DNA of 17,208 nt from Candidatus Cloacimonas sp. 4484_275 (lineage in GTDB: Bacteria; Cloacimonadota; Cloacimonadia; Cloacimonadales; TCS61): assembly GCA_002085205.1 (NCBI GenBank), contig NATF01000005.1:1-17208 (forward strand), read 5' to 3'. Positions 6,924-14,479 of this stretch are shown here, piece after piece. The first letter of the stretch is position 1. The number at the start of each line of letters is the position of its first letter. A program made the translations under genes and the position numbers. Below the pieces are notes generated by a model. The model ran no database searches and was not told the DNA's origin. It saw nothing but the letters and a program-made list of their open reading frames with translations.

Positions 6924-8222
6924 ATGGAAAAACTTATCGTAAAAAATTTTTTGGTTCTTAAAGATATTGAATTGGAAGTTAATAAAATAAATATTCTTAT
7001 CGGAGAACAAGCGGAAGGAAAAAGTTTAATTGCAAAATTGGTTTATTTTTTTGAAAAAACAAAAGAAGAATTTGTTTTCTCAATTTTTATCGGTTGGTCT
7101 TTACAGGCATTAATAAAAACTCAAACGAAAATGTTTTATGATATATTCCCTTCCTATATTTTAGAAAAAGATCTTTTTGCTCTGGAATATGGAACTGAAG
7201 ATTGGAAAATATTTGTCTTTTCAGAAAAATTGAAAAGCAATAAGATTAAATTAAGAATTAAATTTTCAGAAAATATACATAAAAGATATAATCTTTTAAA
7301 AATAAAATACAATAAATCAAAAGAACTTAGATCTAAAGAAGAAGCATATAATAAATTTTCAACTATAAAACATGCAGTTAAGGAAAAACTATTTGATGTT
7401 GGTGAACCAATATTTATTCCAGCGGGAAGATCTTTTTTTGCAAATCTTCAAAAAAGAATTTTTAATTTTATAAAAAACGATATTGCATTGGATTTTTTTA
7501 TCAAGGAATTCGGATCGAATTATGAAAAACAAAAAGGAAAATTTGAAGCGGGGATTATCAGCCAAAATATAAAAAGATCAATTGATAAAATCGTGAAGGG
7601 AGAATATAAGTTAATTAAAGGCGAATATGAAGATTATATATTTACAAATGAAAAATTAATTAGACTTGAAAATACTTCTTCCGGTCAACAAGAGATTTTA
7701 CCAATGCTCATTGTCATCGCCACAGAAGTTTTTGATACCGGAAATCTTTTTATAAACAGTTTTTATTTTATTGAAGAGCCGGAAACTCATCTTTATCCTT
7801 CCACTCAAAAAAAGGTTGTTGAATTTATCTGTTCTATTTTTAACTCGCCTAAAAAAGAAATTGAAAATTCTAATAATGATAAAAAGAATAGTTTTTTTAT
7901 TACCACGCACAGTCCGTATATCTTGTCGTCATTTAATAACTTGATTCAAGCTGATAACGCTTACAAGAGTATTATTACTTCTTCTTCTCTTAATGAAAAC
8001 AAAGAAGAACTTTTGAAAAAATTATACAAAACAGTTCCTCGTAAAAAACATATTTCCTTTGAAGATATTTCGGCTTATTATCTAAAAAACGGAAAATTAA
8101 AGGACATTAAAAATTACGAAAACAGGTTAATTGATGTTAATGCTATCGATGATGTATCCGATGAAATTGGCTCTGAATTTGATAATTTATTGAATCTTGA
8201 AATAGGAGAAAACGATCAATGA
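6924..8222 (+). CDS. SMC/ABC-like AAA family ATPase (AAA_15/AAA_21 type), putative defence ATPase
   Basis: The 432-residue protein has the architecture of ABC/SMC-type single-chain ATPases. The N-terminal strands MEKLIVKNFLVLKDIELEV lead to Walker A GEQAEGKS at residues 27-34. A variable, lysine-rich helical insertion spans about 40-240. An ABC-signature-like SSGQQE follows at 252-257, Walker B FIEEPETHLYP with catalytic glutamates near 284-285, and an H-loop ITTHSP at 326-331. The C-terminal tail (VNAIDDVSDEIGSEFDNLL) is also seen in AAA ATPases of this type. No Toprim domain follows, unlike OLD nucleases, so the nuclease function must come from elsewhere; the overlapping downstream gene fits. 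Such ATPases act as sensors or DNA clamps in Septu, PARIS, Gabija-like and retron systems. Base composition is more AT-rich than the flanks: I count 7 G/C in 60 bases at 7261-7320. A role in defence is inference. Confidence 0.88.
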   Translation: MEKLIVKNFLVLKDIELEVNKINILIGEQAEGKSLIAKLVYFFEKTKEEFVFSIFIGWSLQALIKTQTKMFYDIFPSYILEKDLFALEYGTEDWKIFVFSEKLKSNKIKLRIKFSENIHKRYNLLKIKYNKSKELRSKEEAYNKFSTIKHAVKEKLFDVGEPIFIPAGRSFFANLQKRIFNFIKNDIALDFFIKEFGSNYEKQKGKFEAGIISQNIKRSIDKIVKGEYKLIKGEYEDYIFTNEKLIRLENTSSGQQEILPMLIVIATEVFDTGNLFINSFYFIEEPETHLYPSTQKKVVEFICSIFNSPKKEIENSNNDKKNSFFITTHSPYILSSFNNLIQADNAYKSIITSSSLNENKEELLKKLYKTVPRKKHISFEDISAYYLKNGKLKDIKNYENRLIDVNAIDDVSDEIGSEFDNLLNLEIGENDQ

Positions 8223-8692
8223 AATATAATTTTGGGGACTGCAGAAAAAAAGACAAAGAAAAAAATAAAACCGTTGTTTTATTTGATGAGGACAGCAAAG
8301 GAAAATACAAGTCAAAAAGTAAATTTCGAATAATTAATAATAAATTGATTACAATCTATATTGTAAAAATTGATCATTGTTTGGAATTTCAAGGTCAAAA
8401 ATGCGATTGGCTTTTTATTGTTGAAAAAAATAATACCGCTTATTTTATAGAATTAAAAAGTAAAAAGCGGGACGACGGAGTTAAGCAACTTGCTAACAGC
8501 GTATTCCAAGTAAAAAATTTGCAAAACGAATATATAACTGAAAAATTTGATAGTATTTTATCTTATTTGGTATTGCATAACGTTCCCCGAAATGATACAA
8601 AAACGGCAAATTTGAAGAAATCTTTTAAAAAACAATATAATAGCGAATTAAGATTTGTTGAACCCAAAAATGCTGTTATCGAGGTTTCCTAA
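8219..8692 (+). CDS. putative PD-(D/E)XK nuclease, partner of the upstream ATPase
   Basis: A 157-residue protein whose ATG overlaps the ATPase stop by four bases (ATGA), giving tight translational coupling. The N-terminal 40 residues are highly charged. The core reads CLEFQGQKCDWLFIV, then TAYFIELKSKK, then VKQLANSVFQVKN. This gives D63, E78-L-K80 and a following helix with Q90, the spacing and strand-strand-helix pattern of the PD-(D/E)XK nuclease superfamily. An upstream glutamate (E56) could be a further active-site residue. There is no membrane segment or signal peptide. The nuclease call rests on this motif alone, as I do not recognise a named family; an effector or modulator without nuclease activity remains possible. 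It shares the AT-rich composition of the ATPase. Its last bases carry the GAGG ribosome site of batA. Confidence 0.7.
   Translation: MKYNFGDCRKKDKEKNKTVVLFDEDSKGKYKSKSKFRIINNKLITIYIVKIDHCLEFQGQKCDWLFIVEKNNTAYFIELKSKKRDDGVKQLANSVFQVKNLQNEYITEKFDSILSYLVLHNVPRNDTKTANLKKSFKKQYNSELRFVEPKNAVIEVS
8681..8684 (+). promoter_or_regulatory. batA ribosome binding site inside the nuclease gene
   Basis: GAGG lies ten bases before the batA ATG (8695) and within the last codons of the preceding gene, whose stop is at 8690-8692. It shows that the inserted cassette and batA are joined without any spare sequence. Confidence 0.45.
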
Positions 8693-8694
8693 AA

Positions 8695-9684
8695 ATGCTT
8701 GAAATAATGTATCCTAACTGGTTCTGGGCTTTACTTTTGCTTATTCCCTATCTTGCCTTTGAAATATTTTACAAAGATAAAAAGAAAGTACGATTGCTTT
8801 TTAGTCGTGTTGATTTGCTAAAAGAAACCGCCAAACGAAGCAGTTGGTTAAGATTTTTGCCCGTGATTCTTCGTAGTTTGGTTATAATTTTGTTGATAAT
8901 TTCTTTGGCGCGCCCGCGCATTGCCAACAAAAAAACTCAAATTACCGGCAAAGGAATCGATATTATTTTGGCAATCGATGTAAGCGGGAGTATGCGAGCC
9001 GTTGATTTCAAACCGGTAAACAGATTGGAAGCGGCAAAAAAGGTTGCCGAAGAATTTATTCAAAACAGAAAAAACGACAGAATCGGGTTGGTAACATTTT
9101 CCGATAATGCTTTCACACAGTGTCCTCTCACGCTCGATTATAATATTCTAATGACGCTTTTGGAGAAAATTCAAATCGACGAAGAAGCGAACGGAACCGC
9201 TATCGGAATGGGTTTGGCGACGGCGGTGGCGCGCTTGAAAGATTCCAAAGCAAAATCAAAGGTAATAATTTTGATTACGGACGGTCGCAACAATACGGGA
9301 GAAATTGATCCTTTCACAGCCGCGGAACTGGCGGAAACTTACGGAATTAAAGTTTACACAATCGGCGTGGGCAGCAAAGGTCCGGTGGATTTTCCGGTGC
9401 AAACTCCTTTCGGAATTCAATACAGAAAAGTGAACATTGACATCGATATGAACACTTTGAATAAAATCGCTCAGATGACCGGAACGGAAAAAGCGCGCAG
9501 AGCCACAAATACTGCCGAATTAAAGTTGATAATGAAGCACATTGATAAGATGGAAAAAACGGAAATCAAAATTAAAAATTATTATCAATACGAAGAGTTA
9601 TTTTTCAAATTTCTGATAGCGGCTTTAATTTTGCTTTTGGCGGAATTTTTTGTTCGCATAGTTTTCAGAAAAGAAATGCCTTGA
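8695..9684 (+). CDS. batA: BatA, von Willebrand factor A membrane protein
   Basis: This 329-residue protein has the BatA layout: an N-terminal PNWFWALLLLIPYL membrane segment, a second membrane helix at about 55-72 ending in the conserved LARPR, then a vWA domain. The metal-ion-dependent adhesion site is complete: DVSGS at residues 95-99, a NGTAIGMGL threonine loop and ITDGRNNTGEIDP. The FTQCPLTLDY segment and a C-terminal membrane helix (FLIAALILLLAEFFVRIVF) follow. The vWA domain faces the periplasm in known models. Bat proteins were linked to aerotolerance in Bacteroides and virulence in Francisella and Leptospira. The gene is intact, follows the nuclease stop by two bases, and serves as an internal reference for sizing the gap in batB. 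Confidence 0.94.
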   Translation: MLEIMYPNWFWALLLLIPYLAFEIFYKDKKKVRLLFSRVDLLKETAKRSSWLRFLPVILRSLVIILLIISLARPRIANKKTQITGKGIDIILAIDVSGSMRAVDFKPVNRLEAAKKVAEEFIQNRKNDRIGLVTFSDNAFTQCPLTLDYNILMTLLEKIQIDEEANGTAIGMGLATAVARLKDSKAKSKVIILITDGRNNTGEIDPFTAAELAETYGIKVYTIGVGSKGPVDFPVQTPFGIQYRKVNIDIDMNTLNKIAQMTGTEKARRATNTAELKLIMKHIDKMEKTEIKIKNYYQYEELFFKFLIAALILLLAEFFVRIVFRKEMP

Positions 9685-9704
9685 GGATTCAATAAGGAGT
9701 TTTT

Positions 9705-10007
9705 ATGAGATTCGGAAATCCTTATCTGCTTTTTCTTTTGCTTCTCATTCCGATATTTTTCGTTTTAATCGGAATTGCCTCTCATCGGAGAAGAAAAGAT
9801 TTTGCCAGATTTGCCGATGAACGATTTTATAAATTTTATTGGCAGGAATTTTCCGCCTTTTATTGGAATTTGAAGAACATCATTTTCGTGATTGCCGTCT
9901 TTTTTCTGATAATTGCGGCAGCCAGACCGAGATGGAACAAAGAAGTTCAAATTGCCAAGAATCGCTTTTGCCGGCAGAAGTTTTGTTCAGTGTCCCTTGA
10001 CGGATGA
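9705..10007 (+). CDS. batB: BatB, 5' fragment (broken gene)
   Basis: This fragment starts after a good AAGGAG ribosome site with MRFGNPYLLFLLLLIPIFFVL, the typical BatA/BatB N-terminal membrane helix. It continues with FYWNLKNIIFVIAVFFLIIAAARPRW and KEVQIAK (residues to 85), as in normal BatB. From about position 9957 the frame no longer encodes BatB; the last 15 codons are an out-of-frame reading of the downstream part. The expected vWA start, with G(I/L)DI and the DxSxS metal-site motif, is absent from the window. As written, this would give a membrane stub with no vWA domain. Confidence 0.85.
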   Translation: MRFGNPYLLFLLLLIPIFFVLIGIASHRRRKDFARFADERFYKFYWQEFSAFYWNLKNIIFVIAVFFLIIAAARPRWNKEVQIAKNRFCRQKFCSVSLDG

Positions 10008-10581
10008 TTACGGCGCCGCCAAAATGTTTTTGAGTTTGCTGGATACGGAAACCGTGCAATCATACGGAACCGACATCGGCGGAGCCATCGACAAGGCTTT
10101 GGGATTGTTTCGTGAACAAGATAAACACAAAGTAATCATAATTGTTAGCGACGGAGAGGATTTGGAACAACAAGCAATCGAAGAAGCGAAAAAAGCGGCG
10201 GAAAAAGGAGCAATAATTTACACGCTCGGAGTCGGTTCTCCGGAAGGAAGCACAATTCCCATGAAAGACGAAAACGGAAATATCGTTTACGCCAAGAACG
10301 ATAAAGGAGAAATTATTTTCACAAAACTTGATGTTGCCACACTTTCCCAAATCGCTTCCAAAGGAAACGGAAAATTTTATCCGATTACTCCGAATCAATC
10401 CGAAATTTTTGAAATCATGAAAAACATCAATGCTATCGAAAAAAAGAAATTCTCTTCTCGCGAGTTTGTCCGTTACAAAGAACAGTATAAATATTTTGTA
10501 ATCATCACTATTTTTTTGCTTCTTTTGGAAAGTGTGATATCATATCGTAAAAAAGTAAAATTTAAGAGAGTTACCCTGTGA
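9961..10581 (+). CDS. batB: BatB, 3' fragment (broken gene)
   Basis: From about 9961, in another frame, the sequence is clearly BatB again: IAFAGRSFVQCPLTDDYGAA, IIIVSDGEDLEQQ, YTLGVGSPEGSTIPM, then QIASKGNGKFYPI and a C-terminal membrane helix (YFVIITIFLLLLESVI). It lacks a real start; an ORF can be opened at 9913 only inside the other frame. Aligned with BatA in this window (TFSDNAFTQCPLT against AFAGRSFVQCPLT), the missing stretch corresponds to BatA residues about 87-132, including DVSGS. The fragment ends by overlapping the batC start region. Without the metal site and without a start it should not be functional as drawn. Confidence 0.85.
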   Translation: MAFAGRSFVQCPLTDDYGAAKMFLSLLDTETVQSYGTDIGGAIDKALGLFREQDKHKVIIIVSDGEDLEQQAIEEAKKAAEKGAIIYTLGVGSPEGSTIPMKDENGNIVYAKNDKGEIIFTKLDVATLSQIASKGNGKFYPITPNQSEIFEIMKNINAIEKKKFSSREFVRYKEQYKYFVIITIFLLLLESVISYRKKVKFKRVTL

Positions 10582-10601
10582 TGTTTGGAAATGGTGTTGT
10601 T

Positions 10602-11339
10602 ATGAAAAATGTAATTGTTGCGTTAATTTTATTGTTTTCGTTGAAAATATCCGCCGGCGTTCTTACTTATGATAAAGTTCTGAAAAACCTAAAAGGGATG
10701 AAATTCTATGAAAAGGGAAATTATGAAAATGCGGAAAAAAACTTCGGTGAGAACGCCCTAAAATATCCGAATGACGGCAAAATGCATTTTAATTTGGGAA
10801 ATTCTCTTTATAAAAACGGAAAATTAGACGATGCCGAGAAAGAATATAATCTGGCGCTTCACGACAAAAAATTTTCCGATAAATCGAAAATTTTACAAAA
10901 TCTCGGAAATGTGAAATTTCAACAGAAAAATTTCAAAGACGCTTTGAAATATTATCGTGATGCGCTTCTGCAAAATCCGCAAAATGATGACGCTCGTTAT
11001 AATTATGAATTAGCCGCTCGATTTTTGCAGCAGCAACAAAAACAGAAACAACAAAGCAAGAACAACAAAGACAAAAAAGATGAGAAAAAGAATCAGCAGA
11101 AGCAACAACAAAAACAAGAGCAAAAGCAAAAGCAAGAGCAGAAACAAAACCAGCAGAAACAGCAACAGCAGCAAAAACAACAATCGGAAAAACAAAAACA
11201 ACAACAAATGAAAAAAGATAAGAAAAAGGAAGAAGCCGAAAAAATGCTGAAAGCTCTGATTGCCAAAGAGAAAAAAGAGATGAAGAAAAAGAAAGAAAAA
11301 ATGGCGGTACAAAGAGCGAAAACAGGAAAATACTGGTAA
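10602..11339 (+). CDS. batC: BatC, TPR protein with Gln/Lys-rich tail
   Basis: The 245-residue product has a signal peptide (MKNVIVALILLFSLKISAG) and about three tetratricopeptide repeats (FYEKGNYENAEKNF, HFNLGNSLYKNGKLDDAEKEY, LQNLGNVKFQQKNFKDALKYY). It then has a long low-complexity stretch of Gln, Lys and Asn, and a conserved-looking end, LIAKEKKEM...GKYW. BatC in other bacteria shows this same plan and is thought to bind BatB or MoxR partners in the periplasm. I chose the ATG at 10602 because it starts the signal peptide; a GTG at 10578 and an ATG at 10581, which overlap the batB stop, are alternatives with AAGAGAG upstream. The Gln/Lys tail is encoded by CAA/AAA-rich DNA that could vary in length. 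Confidence 0.88.
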   Translation: MKNVIVALILLFSLKISAGVLTYDKVLKNLKGMKFYEKGNYENAEKNFGENALKYPNDGKMHFNLGNSLYKNGKLDDAEKEYNLALHDKKFSDKSKILQNLGNVKFQQKNFKDALKYYRDALLQNPQNDDARYNYELAARFLQQQQKQKQQSKNNKDKKDEKKNQQKQQQKQEQKQKQEQKQNQQKQQQQQKQQSEKQKQQQMKKDKKKEEAEKMLKALIAKEKKEMKKKKEKMAVQRAKTGKYW

Positions 11340-11357
11340 ATCGTTCCGGAGAAAATT

Positions 11358-13157
11358 ATGAAAAAAATATTTGCAATTCTCTTTCTGATAATCGGATTTG
11401 AAACGATTTTTTCCGCTGAAATCGAAGTGCAATCGTATGTCGATAAAACAAAAGTGGGGACGCAGGATATTCTCAAATTAACGGTAGAAATTTCGGGAAA
11501 AAACGCCGATAAAGTGAACAAACCGCATTTGCCGAAAATCAATAATTTTTCCGTGGTGGGAAGTTATTCTTCTTCCTCTTCTTCCGTAACAATTATCAAC
11601 GGCAGAATGCAATCAAGCATTACCAAAACCTATGAATTTTCTTTGCAACCGCAAAAAGCCGGCAAATTCATCATTCCTCCCATTTCCGTGAAATACAAAC
11701 ACAAAACTTACACGACCGAACCGATTACGATAACGGTTGTGGAAGGCAGCACGGAACCGGCACCGCCGGTTTCCGGCAGAATGAGAAATCCTTATTCTTC
11801 TTCGAGCAGTAATTCGGATAATTATTCCAATAAACTTTCCGACAATCTTTTTATAACAGCCGAAATCGATAAGAAAAGCGTCTTTGAAGGAGAACCGATA
11901 ACGGTTACTTACAAGCTTTATTCCCGCTATGATATTTACAATCTCGATTTTGAAAATGAACCGAATTTTAACGGATTTTGGAAAGAAGATGTTTACACTC
12001 CGAACCGCTTAAATTTTCGCAGAACTACCAAAAACGGCAGATTATATTATGTGATGACCGTGAGAAAAGTCGCCCTCTTCCCCACGCAAACCGGTCGTCT
12101 TGTCATTCCTCCCTTAGCAATGAATGTGCAAATTCGCACCGAACCGCGCAGCTTTTTCGATTTCGGAGAAACCAGAAATTATTTGATAAAAAGCAAACAA
12201 AAATCGGTGTTGGTGAAAGAATTACCGGCGGAAGGAAAACCGGCGGATTTTTCCGGCGCCGTCGGAAAATTTACAATCTCGGGAAGCATCAGCACAAACG
12301 AATTAAAAGCGGGAGATTCTTTCACTTATACTTTGAAAATATCGGGAACCGGAAATTTGAACAATTTCGATCCGCCTCAATTGCCGCAAATTTCCAACTT
12401 GCGTTTTATCGAACCGGAAATTACCACCGATATAAACAAGGATAAAATTTCCGGCACAAAAATAATCAAATATCTCGTAATTGCGCAGGAAAAAGGAAAT
12501 TACACGATACCGTCGCTTACTTTTTCTTATTTTGACACTTCCGAGAAAAGATATAAAACACTGAAAACAAAATCGTATAATTTAGTGGTGCATGAAGGCG
12601 AATCTATTTATGTTCCCGCCGGTTCGTCGCAAAGTTTGGTTCTGCAGGAAGGTAAAGATATCGGTTTCATCATCAAAACGGAAAAACTGAAAAACACGGT
12701 AATTTATTTCGATTCTTTCTTGTTTTGGTTTCTTTGGATAATTTTTGCTCTTTCCGTTCCGATAACTTTTGTAATCGCCAAAGAACAGGAAAAAACGGCG
12801 CGAAATTTGGACTATTTAAGACAGAAACAGGCAAAGAAAATCCTGAAAAAATATATGAAAACAGCTTCCGAATATGCTCGTAAAAACAAACCGGAATTTT
12901 ATGCCGCCGTGCAAGTAGGACTAAATAATTATCTCGCCGATAAACTGAAAATTCCGCGCGGAAGCACGCAGGAATTCATTATTTCCGAAATTGAAAAAAG
13001 AGGTTTGCCGGAAAATATCCTCTCCGATTTGAAAAATATTTTTGACAAATGTAACAAGGCTCGTTTTATGCCGGGTGGATTTTCGGAAAAAAATATCCAA
13101 AATGATTATAAAGAAGTTCAAAGGATTGTGAATGATATTTCCAAAACTAAAATTTGA
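11358..13157 (+). CDS. batD: BatD, oxygen-tolerance membrane protein
   Basis: The 599-residue protein fits BatD. It has a signal peptide (MKKIFAILFLIIGFETIFSA) followed by repeated immunoglobulin-like beta domains, with VDKTKVGTQDILKLTVEISG, the IINGRMQSSITKTYEF segment typical of BatD, and LFITAEIDKKSVFEGEPITVTYKLY. The FTISGSISTNELKAGDSFTY repeat comes next. One membrane helix follows at about 452-473 (FLFWFLWIIFALSVPITFVIA), then a cytoplasmic helical domain with FYAAVQVGLNNYLADKL and FDKCNKARFMPG. Most of the protein is periplasmic. The C-terminal tail resembles that of the DUF4381-like protein at 5953. GGAG precedes the ATG, and 18 bases separate it from batC. It is intact. Confidence 0.92.
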   Translation: MKKIFAILFLIIGFETIFSAEIEVQSYVDKTKVGTQDILKLTVEISGKNADKVNKPHLPKINNFSVVGSYSSSSSSVTIINGRMQSSITKTYEFSLQPQKAGKFIIPPISVKYKHKTYTTEPITITVVEGSTEPAPPVSGRMRNPYSSSSSNSDNYSNKLSDNLFITAEIDKKSVFEGEPITVTYKLYSRYDIYNLDFENEPNFNGFWKEDVYTPNRLNFRRTTKNGRLYYVMTVRKVALFPTQTGRLVIPPLAMNVQIRTEPRSFFDFGETRNYLIKSKQKSVLVKELPAEGKPADFSGAVGKFTISGSISTNELKAGDSFTYTLKISGTGNLNNFDPPQLPQISNLRFIEPEITTDINKDKISGTKIIKYLVIAQEKGNYTIPSLTFSYFDTSEKRYKTLKTKSYNLVVHEGESIYVPAGSSQSLVLQEGKDIGFIIKTEKLKNTVIYFDSFLFWFLWIIFALSVPITFVIAKEQEKTARNLDYLRQKQAKKILKKYMKTASEYARKNKPEFYAAVQVGLNNYLADKLKIPRGSTQEFIISEIEKRGLPENILSDLKNIFDKCNKARFMPGGFSEKNIQNDYKEVQRIVNDISKTKI

Positions 13158-13166
13158 CGGGGAATT

Positions 13167-13931
13167 ATGAAAAAAAGTATAATTCTGGCAATTTTGTTCG
13201 CGGTTACATTTTTTGCGTTTTCGGAAAACCAACACGACGAAATCTTTCGAAAAGCCGTAACCGCTTATGAACAAAAGGATTTTTCCAATTCCTTGCAACT
13301 GTTTCTCGGTTTGGAAAATAACGGAATCGTCAACGCCGATTTGTTCTATAACATCGGTAATTGCTATTTTCGTTTGAATAAATTGGGAAAAGCAATTCTT
13401 TATTACAAAAAGGCTCTGAAAGTGAATTCTTCGCATCGGGCGGCGGAACGAAATTTGAAATATGCGCTCACTTTCACCAAAGATAAACAGACGATTGAAA
13501 AAGAAAATTCCATCTCTCTTTTCTTTCACAAACTTTTCAATTTCTTCTCTTTGAATTTATTGGCGATAATTCTTTTGATTTTGTTTTTACTGATAATTTT
13601 TATCATAAATCTGATAATTTTGCGTTATCGAGAAACTGAAAAAACCGTGCCCGTCTTCTTCCTTTTCGTTTTCATTTCGCTTTTTGTTCTTTTTGCCATT
13701 CTCGGTTATCTTAAATGGAAACATTTTCACGGCGAAAACGAAGCGGTTCTCCTTTCCCAATCGGCAATCGGTTACAGCGGTCCGAACGAAGATTTCACCA
13801 GGGTTTTCACGATTCACGAAGGAATGATTTTCACGATTGAAAAAACGGAAAACGGTTGGAGTTTAATCAAGCTTCCGAACGGTTTGGGCGGTTGGATAAA
13901 AAATGATAATTTCGAGAGAGTGAAAATCTGA
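13167..13931 (+). CDS. batE: BatE, TPR and SH3-domain membrane protein
   Basis: The 254-residue protein has an N-terminal signal peptide (MKKSIILAILFAVTFFAFS) and TPR-like repeats at about 25-95 (FRKAVTAYEQKDFSNSLQLF, LFYNIGNCYFRLNKLGKAIL, YYKKALKVNSSH). Two membrane helices follow at about 122-150 and 158-182. The C-terminal bacterial SH3 domain reads VLLSQSAIGYSGPNEDFTRVF and ENGWSLIKLPNGLGGWIKNDN. This is the standard BatE order. SH3b domains often bind envelope ligands such as peptidoglycan; here the role is not known. It starts nine bases after batD and its stop overlaps the next gene by one base, so the operon reads on into lipid metabolism. Confidence 0.9.
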   Translation: MKKSIILAILFAVTFFAFSENQHDEIFRKAVTAYEQKDFSNSLQLFLGLENNGIVNADLFYNIGNCYFRLNKLGKAILYYKKALKVNSSHRAAERNLKYALTFTKDKQTIEKENSISLFFHKLFNFFSLNLLAIILLILFLLIIFIINLIILRYRETEKTVPVFFLFVFISLFVLFAILGYLKWKHFHGENEAVLLSQSAIGYSGPNEDFTRVFTIHEGMIFTIEKTENGWSLIKLPNGLGGWIKNDNFERVKI

Positions 13932-14479
13932 TGAAAGATAGCGAAAACAGAATATTTACGATTCCCAACATTTTGGACTTTTATCGCATTCTGGTTGCAC
14001 CTGTGATTATGTGGAGCATTGTTAATAATCATAACAGATTAACTCTTATACTTTTAGTAACTGCTTTCTCAACCGATTTGATAGATGGTTATATTGCCAG
14101 AAAATTTCATCAGATAACAAAATTGGGAAAAACTTTGGATCCGGTGGCAGATAAATTTTTGTTCGGATTCGTAATTTTGGGAGTTTGTTTTCGCAATAAT
14201 TTCAGGTTTTGGTCTTTTTTTCTGGGAATGTTAATTTCCGTTTATTTTATCGGGTTTTTGTGGATTTATCCCATTTTTCTCAAAAAAGGTTTAAAGGTTA
14301 ATTTCTTCGGAAAAACCTGCGTTTTCATCAATAGTTTCGTTTTGTTTTTCCTTGTTTTTTATCCGAATAAATGGATGCTTATTATTTTTACCGTGCTTTT
14401 GATTATGCCGCAATTGGTTTATTTATTTCAGGTTTTCCGAATTCTAAAAAAAGAAAAGAAGGAAAAAAAGCTTGAATAA
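13931..14479 (+). CDS. CDP-alcohol phosphatidyltransferase (PgsA-like)
   Basis: An integral membrane enzyme of 182 residues with the complete family signature D-x2-D-G-x2-A-R-x8-G-x3-D-x3-D at residues 49-74: D49, D52, G53, A56, R57, G66, D70, D74. The preceding IPNILDFYRILVAPVI is typical of PgsA, which makes phosphatidylglycerol phosphate from CDP-diacylglycerol and glycerol-3-phosphate. About five further hydrophobic helices follow. The family also contains phosphatidylserine, phosphatidylinositol and cardiolipin synthases, so the exact acceptor alcohol is inferred only from length and the N-terminus. The ATG overlaps the batE stop by one base. The end overlaps the following TTG-started gene by eight bases. 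Confidence 0.88.
   Translation: MKDSENRIFTIPNILDFYRILVAPVIMWSIVNNHNRLTLILLVTAFSTDLIDGYIARKFHQITKLGKTLDPVADKFLFGFVILGVCFRNNFRFWSFFLGMLISVYFIGFLWIYPIFLKKGLKVNFFGKTCVFINSFVLFFLVFYPNKWMLIIFTVLLIMPQLVYLFQVFRILKKEKKEKKLE

Noticed and set aside
6924..8222. OLD-family nuclease (ATPase plus Toprim in one chain)
   Set aside because: Only about 100 residues follow the H-loop, and they lack Toprim acidic motifs (E, DxD), so nuclease activity is not encoded in this chain.
9705..10581. Programmed ribosomal frameshift in batB
   Set aside because: A frameshift would keep all residues, but about 46 residues including the metal site are absent, and no slippery heptamer with a following hairpin is evident.
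11010..11542. Minus-strand open frames rich in Leu, Phe and Cys, resembling membrane proteins
   Set aside because: They are the complement of the Gln/Lys-rich batC tract; the apparent membrane helices are an artefact of AAA/CAA repeats.
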